A stretch of DNA of 9,470 bases from Magnetococcales bacterium (GTDB lineage: Bacteria > Pseudomonadota > Magnetococcia > Magnetococcales > JADFYX01): positions 1-9,470 of the forward strand of contig JADFYX010000079.1 of NCBI GenBank assembly GCA_015232795.1, read 5' to 3'. Shown piece by piece: positions 1 to 7,403 of this stretch. Position 1 is the first letter of the stretch. Each line of letters begins with the position of its first letter. The notes beneath the pieces were generated by a model. The model saw nothing but the letters and a program-made list of their open reading frames with translations. It had not been told where the DNA came from and searched no databases. The position numbers were made by a program, and so were the translations under genes.

Positions 1-15
1 AAGGATCATAAATTC

Positions 16-852
16 ATGGGTGACACCATTTTATTAATAGGCCACGGCTCACGGGAAGCAGAGGGAAATCAGGAGATAGAAGAATTTGCTGATTATTGGC
101 GGAGCAAAAGGCCAAATGACCGTATTGATGTCTGTTTTATTGAATTTGCAGATGTGCTTTTAGAAGAAGGTTTAGAAAAAGGTGCCCAAAATTCCCACCG
201 GGTTATCGCCCTACCTTTGATAATTAATGCTGCTGGACATGTAAAGATGGAGATCCCCGGCCTTATCAAACAGGCCCGAATAAAACATCCAAATGTTGAA
301 TTTATCTATGGACGGCATATAGGGTGTGATGAACTTATTTTAAAACTGTTGCGCATGCGTCTTCACAGTGCCATGGTATCTCTTGATATGCCAGACCCTA
401 AAAATACCGGGGTTATTCTGCTGGGCCGGGGTTCCTCGGACCGTGCTGCCAATAGCGAAGTGGCAAAAATGAGTCGTTGGATTTTTGAAACCACACGTCA
501 CGATGTTGTTGATTATGCTTTTACCGGAGTAACCTACCCTAGATTGGAAACCATGGTACAAAGAATGGCACAAATGGGTATGATGCAGGTGGTGGTTCTG
601 CCCTATTATCTCTTTACTGGCAAGCTTATTAAACGCATAACCAAACAGGTGGAGCGTCTACAAGGCCAATATCCACAACTGGCTATTGCTCAGGCTGGTT
701 ATCTTGGTATTAACGATAGAGTAGTAGAAATAATGGATCAGCGATTAGCTGAGGCCCAAGGAGAACAAGCCACACATATGATGGAGTGTGATGGTTGTAA
801 ATTTAGAGAAATAGCCGAGGCCCATGTTGAACACCACCACCATGACGGATAA
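16..852 (+). CDS. cbiX: Sirohydrochlorin cobaltochelatase, long form (CbiX-L)
   Basis: Inserts cobalt into sirohydrochlorin, the committing step of the anaerobic B12 pathway, in the cytoplasm. Two chelatase half-domains are visible. The first has LLIGHGSRE (about residues 6-14, with the expected metal-binding His10) and NAAGHVKMEIP (about 71-81, His75). The second starts near LLGRGSSD (about 135-142), where the equivalent His is replaced by Arg. The 278-residue length fits the long two-domain form, not the roughly 120-residue short CbiX. The C-terminus carries MECDGC at 256-261, an MXCXXC motif that in characterised long CbiX houses a 4Fe-4S centre, followed by a His-rich end (VEHHHHDG). A Shine-Dalgarno-like AAGGAT at positions 1-6 supports the start. 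It is the first gene visible of the run; cbiC begins 6 bases after its stop. The operon may extend upstream of the window. Assignment is firm; the Fe-S cluster is inferred from the motif. Confidence 0.95.
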   Translation: MGDTILLIGHGSREAEGNQEIEEFADYWRSKRPNDRIDVCFIEFADVLLEEGLEKGAQNSHRVIALPLIINAAGHVKMEIPGLIKQARIKHPNVEFIYGRHIGCDELILKLLRMRLHSAMVSLDMPDPKNTGVILLGRGSSDRAANSEVAKMSRWIFETTRHDVVDYAFTGVTYPRLETMVQRMAQMGMMQVVVLPYYLFTGKLIKRITKQVERLQGQYPQLAIAQAGYLGINDRVVEIMDQRLAEAQGEQATHMMECDGCKFREIAEAHVEHHHHDG

Positions 853-858
853 AATAAT

Positions 859-1521
859 ATGAACAACACTACACCACCACCAATTGTTCCTGCTGGAGCT
901 GCTATTGAGTCGGCATCGTTTCGGGTGATTGAGGAGAAGTCTGGCGACCACTCAGCATATGATCCCCAACAGTGGAATGTAGTTCGTCGTCTGATACACA
1001 CCAGTGGTGATTTTGCCTTTAACGGTTTAACCAAATTTCACCCCGAAGCTATTAATGCAGCGATTCATGCCATGCAAGGGGGCGCACCTCTTATTGTTGA
1101 TGTTGAGATGATAAAAGCTGGGCTAACAGCAAGGCGACTTGAACCTTTAGGAGTTACAGTTTATCAATTCAACGCTGATGCCAAGGTTATAGAGCAGGCA
1201 AAAAAAGAGGGAACCACCCGTACAGTTCAGGCAGTTCGCACCGCTTGGAAACTAGGCCTTCTTGATGGTGGTATCATGGCTGTTGGCAATGCTCCTACTG
1301 CTCTTTTAGAAATAATACGCCTAATTAAAGAAGAAGAGGTGCGCCCGGCACTTATTGTTGGTGTACCTGTTGGGTTTATATCAGCAGCGGAATCTAAAAC
1401 AGCATTGATGGAGATTGAAAATATTCCATGGGTTTCCATTGACGGAACAAAAGGTGGCTCTACACTGGCTGTTGCAGCTCTCCATGCTTTGATGGATCTG
1501 GCTTTGGGAAAAGCTAATTGA
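859..1521 (+). CDS. cbiC: Cobalt-precorrin-8 methylmutase
   Basis: Moves the methyl group from C11 to C12 of cobalt-precorrin-8, giving cobyrinate. The 220-residue length is normal for the CbiC/CobH family. Visible conserved stretches are RRLIHTSGDFAF (about 43-54, His47 being the expected catalytic His), DVEMIKAGLTARR (81-93), AVGNAPTAL (141-149), GVPVGFISAAESK (168-180) and GTKGGS (196-201). The ATG lies 6 bases after the cbiX stop with only a weak ACGGA ribosome site. The first ten residues (TTPPPIVP) are not part of the conserved core. The stop TGA overlaps the TTG start of cbiD as TTGA, suggesting translational coupling. The family assignment is clear. Use on a cobalt-containing substrate, as opposed to the aerobic precorrin-8X, is inferred from the neighbouring cbiX, cbiD and cbiG. 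Confidence 0.95.
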   Translation: MNNTTPPPIVPAGAAIESASFRVIEEKSGDHSAYDPQQWNVVRRLIHTSGDFAFNGLTKFHPEAINAAIHAMQGGAPLIVDVEMIKAGLTARRLEPLGVTVYQFNADAKVIEQAKKEGTTRTVQAVRTAWKLGLLDGGIMAVGNAPTALLEIIRLIKEEEVRPALIVGVPVGFISAAESKTALMEIENIPWVSIDGTKGGSTLAVAALHALMDLALGKAN

Positions 1522-2615
1522 ACAAACGTTTAAAAAAAGGCACTCGCACCGGGTTTACTACCGGCGCCTGTGCTGCTGCTGCGGGGGCTGCTGCCACCAA
1601 AGCTTTGGCAACAAAACAAATTCCCAAAACCATAAACACCCTCCTACCCAACGGACAGACAGTATCTTTTAAAGTAGAAGAGTGTAGCCTGGAAGAAAAA
1701 ACAGCCTCGGCAATGGTAATAAAAGATGCTGGAGATGATCCCGATTGCACAAATGGTGCTTACCTTACAGCGGTTGTAGAAATAATTTCAGACAAACCCG
1801 AGACAGTCACCGTACATGGTGGAGATGGAGTGGGACGAGTTACCCGTTTAGGTATTGGTCTACCAGTTGGCGCGCCAGCAATAAACCCAATTCCCAGAGC
1901 CAATATTATTGAGAATGTCAGAAGAGAAGGTGCAGATATTTTACCAAGTTATGGGCTGAAAGTAACCATTTCGGTTCCTGATGGTAAAAAAATGGCTAAA
2001 AAAACCCTTAATCACCGCCTGGGTATTATAGATGGTATCTCTATTCTTGGTACTGGGGGTATTGTCTACCCCTACTCCACATCTGCCTATAAAGCATCAA
2101 TTCAACAATCTGTTAAAGTCGCAAGTGAAACTGGTACCGACACACTTGTGTTTACGACTGGACGGCGTACAGAACGCTATGCTATGGAGCAAAAACCAGA
2201 GCTACCGGAATATGCTTTTATCCAGATGGGAGATTTTTTTGCAGCAGCCATGGAGAGCGCAGATAAGAATAAAATTTCCAGAGTGATAGTTGCTGCAATG
2301 GCAGGAAAACTAGCAAAGATAGGTCAAGGTATGGATAATACCCACGCCCATAAAAACCGATTGGATATGGATCGTGTTGCTGCTATAGCAAAAAAAGCTG
2401 GTGGATCTACCGATATATGTAACACAATTGCCAAAACCATTACCGTTAGTCATGCTGCCGAGTTACTTAAAGAGCAAGGGCTAGAGAGGCAATTTTACCA
2501 ACTATTAGTTAAAGATGTGGCAAACTCAATGTCTAAACGCCTTAAAAATAGTACAAAAATTGAGGTGATGGCATTTGGTTTATCAGGTATAACTCTTGCG
2601 AATTGGGAACAATAA
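1518..2615 (+). CDS. cbiD: Cobalt-precorrin-5B C1-methyltransferase
   Basis: SAM-dependent enzyme that methylates C1 of the contracted corrin ring; it is a marker of the anaerobic route. The 365-residue protein opens with the family signature RTGFTTGACAAAA (about 10-22). It continues with GDDPDCTNGAYL (72-83), a glycine-rich GGDGVGRVT (101-109), NPIPR (123-127) and GISILGTGGIVYP (173-185). The start is TTG, overlapping the TGA stop of cbiC by three bases (TTGA). No other in-frame start precedes the RTGFTTG motif, so the rare start codon is required for a full-length protein. Such overlap usually means re-initiation by ribosomes finishing the upstream gene. The stop is one base before the preferred ATG of the next gene. 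CbiD differs in fold from the other corrin methyltransferases in this operon. Confidence 0.95.
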   Translation: MNKRLKKGTRTGFTTGACAAAAGAAATKALATKQIPKTINTLLPNGQTVSFKVEECSLEEKTASAMVIKDAGDDPDCTNGAYLTAVVEIISDKPETVTVHGGDGVGRVTRLGIGLPVGAPAINPIPRANIIENVRREGADILPSYGLKVTISVPDGKKMAKKTLNHRLGIIDGISILGTGGIVYPYSTSAYKASIQQSVKVASETGTDTLVFTTGRRTERYAMEQKPELPEYAFIQMGDFFAAAMESADKNKISRVIVAAMAGKLAKIGQGMDNTHAHKNRLDMDRVAAIAKKAGGSTDICNTIAKTITVSHAAELLKEQGLERQFYQLLVKDVANSMSKRLKNSTKIEVMAFGLSGITLANWEQ

Positions 2616-2616
2616 A

Positions 2617-3924
2617 ATGGCTAAAAACAACCCCTGTATAATTATTGGTGTACTTGATGGTGGCCCTGATTATCTCACCCCAAAAGCTAGTAAAGCCATG
2701 GCCCAGGCCGATTTGATAATTGGTGACGACCGCTTTTTGAGTCTGTTTTCGCATATCTTCAAGAACACATCTGAACAACGTTCATTTTCAGGTAAAATAA
2801 AAAAACTGCCGGATTGGATAAACAAGGCTCGTAAAGAGAAAAAAAATGTCGTGGTATTAGCGACAGGAGATCCGCTTTTTAATGGAATTGCAGGACATCT
2901 CAAAAACAAACTTTCCCCAAACTCCATAGAAATCATAGAGAATGTCAGCACCATACAAGTTGCCTTTAGCCGATTGGGTATTCATTGGAGTAATGCAAAA
3001 TTATTATCCATCCACAGCATTGATGGTGGCGACTGGAAAGCAACAAGCAGTGTTGACCACCCGCTATATTCTCTTCATCAGGCTCTTAAATCTGAGAAAA
3101 AAATTGCTCTGTTAACCAGTCCTGCAAATACACCCAACCGCATAGCTAAAATGCTTTTACAGCTTGACTTAGACAAAGAATTTTTAATATCAGTTGCCGA
3201 AGAGTTAACTAGCCCTTCAGAAAAAATAACCGCAAATTTATCACCTTCCAAAATTTTAAATACAGCGTTCAAATCACCAAATGTGGTTATTTTACTGCGT
3301 ACTGACCACAAACAAAACAGTATAGACAAAGAGCCTTTACTGGGTATTGCCGACAGTAAATTTTTACCAGGAACAGCTACAAAAGGTTTGATAACCAAAC
3401 AAGAGATAAGGGCGATATCTCTTGCTTATCTAGCCTTGCAAAATGACAGTATAGTTTGGGATATTGGCGCGGGATCTGGCAGTGTGGGATTGGAGGCTGC
3501 TCGCCTTGTAAACAGTGGTTGTGTTTATGCTATTGAAAAAAACAAAAAAAGGTTGGCTACAATTAAAAAAAACAGGGCTGATTTACGTATAGCAAACTAT
3601 CAACTGTTTGCTGGAGTTGCCCCAGATGGATTGGCAAATTGGCCAAATCCTGACGCTGTATTTATTGGTGGTTCTGGTGGCTATCTTGAAGAATTAATTA
3701 CAATTATTGCCAAACGTCTTAAAAACAGTGGACGACTGGTAATGAACTTTATCTCCCTGGAAAATTTAAATCAGGCTCTTGTCACTTTAAAAAATTTAGG
3801 TATGAACTGGCAGGTAAGCCAAATACAAGTTAATCACTCTGCCCCAATTCTAGAAATGAATAGGCTTGTACCAGAATCTCCGGTTTTTATTGTTGTTGCC
3901 AATAAAGGGCAACCGCAAACCTAA
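2617..3924 (+). CDS. cbiET: Fused cobalt-precorrin-7 C5-methyltransferase / cobalt-precorrin-6B C15-methyltransferase, decarboxylating (CbiE-CbiT)
   Basis: One 435-residue polypeptide joins two enzymes that are separate in many anaerobic B12 producers; the fusion matches the CobL layout. The N-terminal CbiE half (about 1-215) is a tetrapyrrole methylase with IIIGVLDGGPDYLTP near the start, ATGDPLFNG (about 82-90) and ENVSTIQVAFSRLG. The C-terminal CbiT half (about 240-430) begins with TKGLITKQEIRA and has the class I SAM-binding motif WDIGAGSGSVGLE (about 281-293), then AIEKN and FIGGSGG. CbiT methylates C15 and removes the C12 acetate carboxyl; CbiE methylates C5. I chose ATG 2617 over an in-frame TTG at 2596: it follows the cbiD stop by one base, has GGGA at 2605-2608, and places the conserved N-terminus correctly. 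Both halves look intact. Confidence 0.94.
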   Translation: MAKNNPCIIIGVLDGGPDYLTPKASKAMAQADLIIGDDRFLSLFSHIFKNTSEQRSFSGKIKKLPDWINKARKEKKNVVVLATGDPLFNGIAGHLKNKLSPNSIEIIENVSTIQVAFSRLGIHWSNAKLLSIHSIDGGDWKATSSVDHPLYSLHQALKSEKKIALLTSPANTPNRIAKMLLQLDLDKEFLISVAEELTSPSEKITANLSPSKILNTAFKSPNVVILLRTDHKQNSIDKEPLLGIADSKFLPGTATKGLITKQEIRAISLAYLALQNDSIVWDIGAGSGSVGLEAARLVNSGCVYAIEKNKKRLATIKKNRADLRIANYQLFAGVAPDGLANWPNPDAVFIGGSGGYLEELITIIAKRLKNSGRLVMNFISLENLNQALVTLKNLGMNWQVSQIQVNHSAPILEMNRLVPESPVFIVVANKGQPQT

Positions 3925-3947
3925 TTTGGTGAGGTTACCTCTCCAAA
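3925..3947 (+). terminator. Imperfect hairpin in the gap between cbiET and cbiL
   Basis: Directly after the cbiET stop codon, TTTGGTGAGG (3925-3934) can pair with CCTCTCCAAA (3938-3947) around a TTA loop, with one T-T mismatch in the middle of the stem. The following bases (CCAGGCTATTTTA) do not form an immediate T-run, so a strong intrinsic terminator is unlikely. It could attenuate transcription, protect a 3' end after RNA processing, or be chance. It lies in the longest gap of the operon (77 bases), which is otherwise featureless. Confidence 0.3.
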
Positions 3948-4001
3948 CCAGGCTATTTTATGCATTCCAATATGAAATATTTTTAACAAGATTTTACTAC
4001 T

Positions 4002-4757
4002 ATGAAACCAACAACTAAAACACAAGGCAGTTTAATTGCTGCCTCTTTGGGACCTGGCGATCCAGGTTTGATAACAAAATTGGCTTGGGATGCCCTATCC
4101 AACGCACAATGCTGGGCATGGCCTGTAAGTCGCAAAGATGAGAGAAGTTATGCAAGAGAGATAGTTGAGAGGGCTGGTATAAACCCGCCCGAAAACACCT
4201 TAGCCTTGGCCTTTCCCATGACCCGTGATCCTATTGTTTTGGTGCAAAAGTGGGGCGTTGCTGCCCAACAGGTTTTGGCCACCCTCAACAGTGGAATGGA
4301 TGTGGTATTTTTAGTAGAGGGGGATGCCTCCTTTTTTTCCACATTTGGCCATCTGCAAAGAACAGTTCTAGATATTAACCCCGATATAAACATAAAAATT
4401 ATACCCGGTGTCTCCTCTCCTCTTGCTGGTGCGGCCATGCACCAAAAAGGGCTGTGTGAAGGGGACCAAAGCCTTGCCATAGTGTCAGCCACCATTGGCA
4501 TTGAACGTATTGATCAGCTTTTCAGGGATTTTGAAACAGTGGTTTTGCTTAAAGTTCGTCCCGTTCTAGATGATTTGCTTAGTCTACTAGACAAACGCCA
4601 ACTTTTTAATAAATGTGCTTTTATTGAACGGGCAGGCTCCCCGGAGGAAAAACTCATCACTGATATTGCCTCTCTTAGAGGCAGTACAGTGCACTATCTA
4701 TCCTTGTTAATTGTCCACTGTAACGATGGTGAGGCAAATCTGGGTAATAGAAAGTGA
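4002..4757 (+). CDS. cbiL: Cobalt-factor II / precorrin-2 C20-methyltransferase
   Basis: SAM-dependent tetrapyrrole methylase that adds the C20 methyl to the product of CbiX. Visible family motifs are SLGPGDPGLITKLAWDAL (about 15-32), FLVEGDASFFSTFGHLQ (103-119) and IIPGVSSPLAGAAMHQKGL (about 133-151). The length of 251 residues is within the usual 230-260 range. The reading frame starts at ATG 4002 with no clear ribosome site (AACAAGATTTTACTACT precedes it). The stop TGA overlaps the GTG start of cbiG as GTGA. It follows cbiET after a 77-base gap, so it may have some independent expression. C20 specificity over other corrin methylases rests on the SLGPGDPGLIT and EGDASFFSTFGHL motifs and on the absence of another candidate in the operon. 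Confidence 0.93.
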   Translation: MKPTTKTQGSLIAASLGPGDPGLITKLAWDALSNAQCWAWPVSRKDERSYAREIVERAGINPPENTLALAFPMTRDPIVLVQKWGVAAQQVLATLNSGMDVVFLVEGDASFFSTFGHLQRTVLDINPDINIKIIPGVSSPLAGAAMHQKGLCEGDQSLAIVSATIGIERIDQLFRDFETVVLLKVRPVLDDLLSLLDKRQLFNKCAFIERAGSPEEKLITDIASLRGSTVHYLSLLIVHCNDGEANLGNRK

Positions 4758-5875
4758 GCACCCCTACCCCTGCTCTGGTTGCCATAACCAAACGCGGAGC
4801 AAAAAATGCTGCAACCCTCGCCAAGCATTGGCCAGAGGCAAAGCTATATATTCTAAAACCATGGGGTGATGATATAGAGGGAGATGTGCAGCCTTTATCC
4901 CCTCCTTTGGCTGGGTATATAAAAGAGCTACTTAAAAACCATAATCCAATCTGTTTTTTTTCTGCTTTGGGGGCGGTTGTTCGTCTTACAGCTCCCCATC
5001 TTATTTCAAAAACTCAAGACCCGGCAGTATTGGCAATTGATGAAATGGCCCGTTTTGTTATTCCTGTGCTATCTGGTCACATGGGAGGTGCCAACCAATA
5101 TGCCAATGAAGTGGCAAAAATATTCTCTGCTCTGCCAATAATTACCACTGCATCCGATAGCGCAGGGACCATTGCTGTAGATCTGCTGGGAAGAGAACTT
5201 AACTGGCAAATAGAAGCTGACCACACAAGCTTAACCCGTACCGCTGCAATGGTAGTAAATGACCAGCCTATTGCAATAGTGCAGGAGTGTGGCAGCAAAA
5301 GCTGGATAGATCCTTGGCCCCAGCTTAAAAAAAATATTGAGCTACTGGACAATATCAAACAGGCTGACCCTACCCGCCATAAAGCTCTTTTGTGGATAAC
5401 ACAAAATAGAGAGACAAAAGCTATAACTGAACAGTGGCAACAAACAGCGGTTATCTACCGCCCCCCACTTAGCCAAGGCTTGCCTCTATCCATTGGTGTT
5501 GGTTGTGATCGTGGCACCCCATTTACCACAATTCAAACGGCATTAAACCAAGCTTTATCTGAACATTATTTAGATATTACAGATATTAAAACTCTTGCGA
5601 CAATAGATATTAAAGGTGATGAAGTTGGTATACTGGCACTAGCTAATCAACTTAATATACCACTTATACTTTATGGGCCAGAACAACTAGCAAAAGTTAC
5701 TGTTCCCAACCCATCCCAGATTGTGCAACGTTATACGGGTACTCCATCGGTATCAGAAGCTGCCGCCCTTCTAGCAGCAAAAAGTGACGCAGCAAATCTA
5801 TTGGTGGAAAAACAGCGTTATAAAGATAAAGATGGAAAAAATGCAACAATATCTATCGTTATAATAAACAGTTAG
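4754..5875 (+). CDS. cbiG: Cobalt-precorrin-5A hydrolase
   Basis: Opens the ring-A acetate delta-lactone of cobalt-precorrin-5A and releases the C20 fragment as acetaldehyde; unique to the anaerobic pathway. The N-terminal part has FFSALGAVVRLTAPHL (68-83), the signature VIPVLSGHMGGANQYANEVA (102-121) and ITTASDSAGTIAVDLLGRE. A variable middle region separates it from the C-terminal CbiG/CobE-type domain with SIGVGCDRGTP (246-256), LATIDIKGDEVGILALA (281-297), and TGTPSVSEAAALLAAKS (328-344). The length of 373 residues is typical. GTG 4754 overlaps the cbiL stop (GTGA), giving probable translational coupling; no upstream in-frame start fits better. The next gene starts 28 bases after the stop. 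The protein looks complete. Confidence 0.94.
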   Translation: MSTPTPALVAITKRGAKNAATLAKHWPEAKLYILKPWGDDIEGDVQPLSPPLAGYIKELLKNHNPICFFSALGAVVRLTAPHLISKTQDPAVLAIDEMARFVIPVLSGHMGGANQYANEVAKIFSALPIITTASDSAGTIAVDLLGRELNWQIEADHTSLTRTAAMVVNDQPIAIVQECGSKSWIDPWPQLKKNIELLDNIKQADPTRHKALLWITQNRETKAITEQWQQTAVIYRPPLSQGLPLSIGVGCDRGTPFTTIQTALNQALSEHYLDITDIKTLATIDIKGDEVGILALANQLNIPLILYGPEQLAKVTVPNPSQIVQRYTGTPSVSEAAALLAAKSDAANLLVEKQRYKDKDGKNATISIVIINS

Positions 5876-5903
5876 AACAACTTTTAAATACAGAGCAGAC
5901 ACA

Positions 5904-6692
5904 ATGACCCAAAACAGCGGTAAACTCTTTTTAGTCAGCACCGGACCTGGACATAAAGATTATTTAACAAATCGAGCCTTGGCAGCAATTGCAGAGGCAG
6001 AGGTGGTGGTGGGTTATAAAACCTATTTAAACTTGGTTGAAGATATGCTGAAGGGAAAAGAGATAATTGGTAGTGGTATGCGCCAGGAGCTAGAACGCTG
6101 CGGTGCGGCTTGCAAGCTAGCCATGGCTGGCAGAAAAGTTGCCCTTATTTCATCTGGTGATGTTGGTATTTATGGTATGGCAGGACCAGCATATGAGGTT
6201 CTGCTCCATAGTGGATGGCAACCCCAAACTGGCATTGAGGTTGAAGTTATACCGGGTGTAACCGCCCTTAGTGCCTGCGCCTCTCTAGCTGGTGCTCCCT
6301 TAACCCACGATTTTTGCGCCATATCTCTTTCCGATTTAATGACCCCATGGTCGGTAATTGAAAAAAGGCTAAAGGCTGCTGCCCAAGCCGATTTTGTTAC
6401 CGCACTATACAACCCGAAAAGTGGTAAAAGAACCCAACAGATAATTGAAGCTCAACAAATATTTTTATCTTATCGCACCCCCCTAACCCCAGTAGCAGTA
6501 GTAAATGCAGCCTACAGAGAAAAAGAGCAGTTAACACTCACAAACATAAAAGATATAAATAAACAAAAAATAGGTATGCAGACCACGCTGATAATTGGCA
6601 ACTCCCAAACCTTCATAAAAGCCAACACCATGATAACCCCACGGGGCTATACAGATAAATATGATATTAATGAAAAGGTTAGTTTGGATTAG
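5904..6692 (+). CDS. cbiH: Cobalt-factor III / precorrin-3B C17-methyltransferase (ring contraction enzyme)
   Basis: Methylates C17 and drives contraction of the porphyrinoid ring to the corrin skeleton (CbiH in the anaerobic route; the family name CobJ is also used). Motifs are VSTGPGHKDYLTNRA (11-25), VVGYKTYLNLV (35-45), ISSGDVGIYGMAGPAYEV (82-99), IPGVTALSACASLAGAPLTHDF (116-137), ISLSDLMTPW (140-149) and LYNPKSGKR (168-176), all as expected. The 262 residues cover the full usual length. The ATG is preceded only by a weak purine stretch (CAGAGCAGACACA). This is the last B12 gene in the run. The DNA immediately downstream is accessory debris, so any original downstream operon genes may have been displaced. 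Confidence 0.95.
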   Translation: MTQNSGKLFLVSTGPGHKDYLTNRALAAIAEAEVVVGYKTYLNLVEDMLKGKEIIGSGMRQELERCGAACKLAMAGRKVALISSGDVGIYGMAGPAYEVLLHSGWQPQTGIEVEVIPGVTALSACASLAGAPLTHDFCAISLSDLMTPWSVIEKRLKAAAQADFVTALYNPKSGKRTQQIIEAQQIFLSYRTPLTPVAVVNAAYREKEQLTLTNIKDINKQKIGMQTTLIIGNSQTFIKANTMITPRGYTDKYDINEKVSLD

Positions 6693-6846
6693 CAAGAATT
6701 AAACCAGAAAGTATGCGCTCATATCGAGAAGCCAGTAAAGATGACTTTATGGGAATCTTTAACGAAACTAAAGTTCAAAAAATGCAATAAACTTGATCCT
6801 GCAAATTTTTTCTATCACGATGCCATTAATCAACATGGAGGTCATC
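6693..6846. other. Unassigned spacer after the B12 operon
   Basis: No convincing gene, terminator or promoter was found here. A 25-codon open frame on the plus strand (6713-6790, MRSYREASKDDF...KVQKMQ) has protein-like composition and is open back to the cbiH stop region. I do not recognise it; it could be a remnant of a lost gene or chance. No GC-rich hairpin with a T-run follows cbiH, so where operon transcription stops is unclear. Confidence 0.4.
6837..6842 (+). promoter_or_regulatory. Strong Shine-Dalgarno site GGAGGT
   Basis: GGAGGT lies 4 bases before a GTG at 6847. It is the best ribosome-binding match in the window and decides the start of the truncated gene that follows, in preference to in-frame ATGs at 6793 and 6835, which lack such a site. 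Confidence 0.6.
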
Positions 6847-7125
6847 GTGAAGTCATTTTTGAACCAATTCGAATCCAATATCAATTTTCACTATTCCTGC
6901 TTCGATCGTGTCGTGATCCGTGGGTACATTCTCAATCTCTTCACCACCGGTGGAATCGTCATCCTTCTACGTGCTCTCGGTTTTAATAAACTCTCCGATG
7001 GAATAATGCGGATTTTAACTGATCAACTCAATGCACATATTGAAAAAGAGGCGCAAAAACACAATACTCCGATCCATTGGTGGCCCTCAGTTGATGGCGG
7101 AAAAAATGGGGCATTCCATCACTGA
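6847..7125 (+). pseudogene. N-terminal fragment of an uncharacterised, probably mobile-element-linked protein family
   Basis: The frame gives 92 residues from a GTG with a strong GGAGGT ahead of it. Its central part, HYSCFDRVVIRGYILNLF (about 15-32), resembles from memory the N-terminus of a widespread family of several-hundred-residue proteins often found in multicopy, transposon-rich regions, whose members carry SCFDRV(I/V)xxGxx near the start. The later ILTDQLNAHIEKEAQKHNTPIHWW (56-79) fits a helical stretch of the same proteins. The frame ends soon after SVDGGKNGAF, far short of a full member, and no continuation is visible in other frames downstream, so the rest was lost by deletion or replacement. 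Function is unknown; I do not claim a transposase activity. A 13-base palindrome, CCATCA-C-TGATGG (7116-7128), covers the stop codon at the break. Confidence 0.55.
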
Positions 7126-7147
7126 TGGTCTTAACATCTCAAAGAAT

Positions 7148-7390
7148 TTAAGCAGTCATAGCATGAACATGCTGCTCCACATCAGCACCAATTTTTTCAA
7201 TAGTCAGAGATAAATCATAGTTGGATTGCAGATTCATCCAAAACTCTGGAGTAGTGTTGAAAAAACGGGCAAGACGTAGGGCTGTTTCTGCTGTGACCCC
7301 TCTTCGCTCATTGACTATGGCTCCAATCCTGGTGGCTGGAACACACAGCTTAATAGCTAGAGCGTTTGCACTCAGATTGAACGGAGCCAT
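7148..7390 (-). CDS. higA: HigA-type antitoxin, N-terminally truncated and without partner toxin
   Basis: Eighty residues of an XRE-type helix-turn-helix protein of the HigA addiction-module antitoxin family, which normally binds its toxin HigB and represses the shared promoter. Diagnostic stretches are NLSANALAIKLCVPATRIGAIVNERRGVTAE (5-35, split around the helix-turn-helix) and TALRLARFFNTTPEFWMNLQSNYDL (36-60), including the PEFWxNLQ signature. The C-terminus, IEKIGADVEQHVHAMTA, looks natural. Family members usually begin some 15-20 residues earlier with a PGEILxEEF-like segment. Here only EQEEF is readable upstream of the ATG at 7390, and a stop (TGA, 7409-7411) lies three codons further up at most a few residues beyond. 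No HigB/RelE-like toxin is present on either side, so this is probably a decayed, orphan copy. It may still be translated from ATG 7390. Confidence 0.7.
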   Translation of the reverse strand: MAPFNLSANALAIKLCVPATRIGAIVNERRGVTAETALRLARFFNTTPEFWMNLQSNYDLSLTIEKIGADVEQHVHAMTA

Positions 7391-7403
7391 AAACTCTTCT
7401 TGC

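Noticed and set aside
3925..4001. Possible cobalamin riboswitch in the gap before cbiL
   Set aside because: The gap is 77 bases, far shorter than a cobalamin riboswitch, and I see no B12-box-like conserved core.
6944..6953. Perfect palindrome CCACCGGTGG
   Set aside because: It sits inside coding sequence of the fragment, is only 10 bases, and has no partner copy or known site; probably chance.
6741..6986. Plus-strand frame overlapping the truncated gene after cbiH
   Set aside because: It lacks a ribosome site and its residues (many Arg, Ser, His and Trp) look like an off-frame reading of the recognisable frame starting at 6847.
7031..7213. Short plus-strand frame continuing past the break of the truncated gene
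   Set aside because: Considered as a frameshifted continuation of the truncated protein, but it is Lys/Ser/Asn-rich without the conserved pattern and runs into the antisense of the antitoxin.
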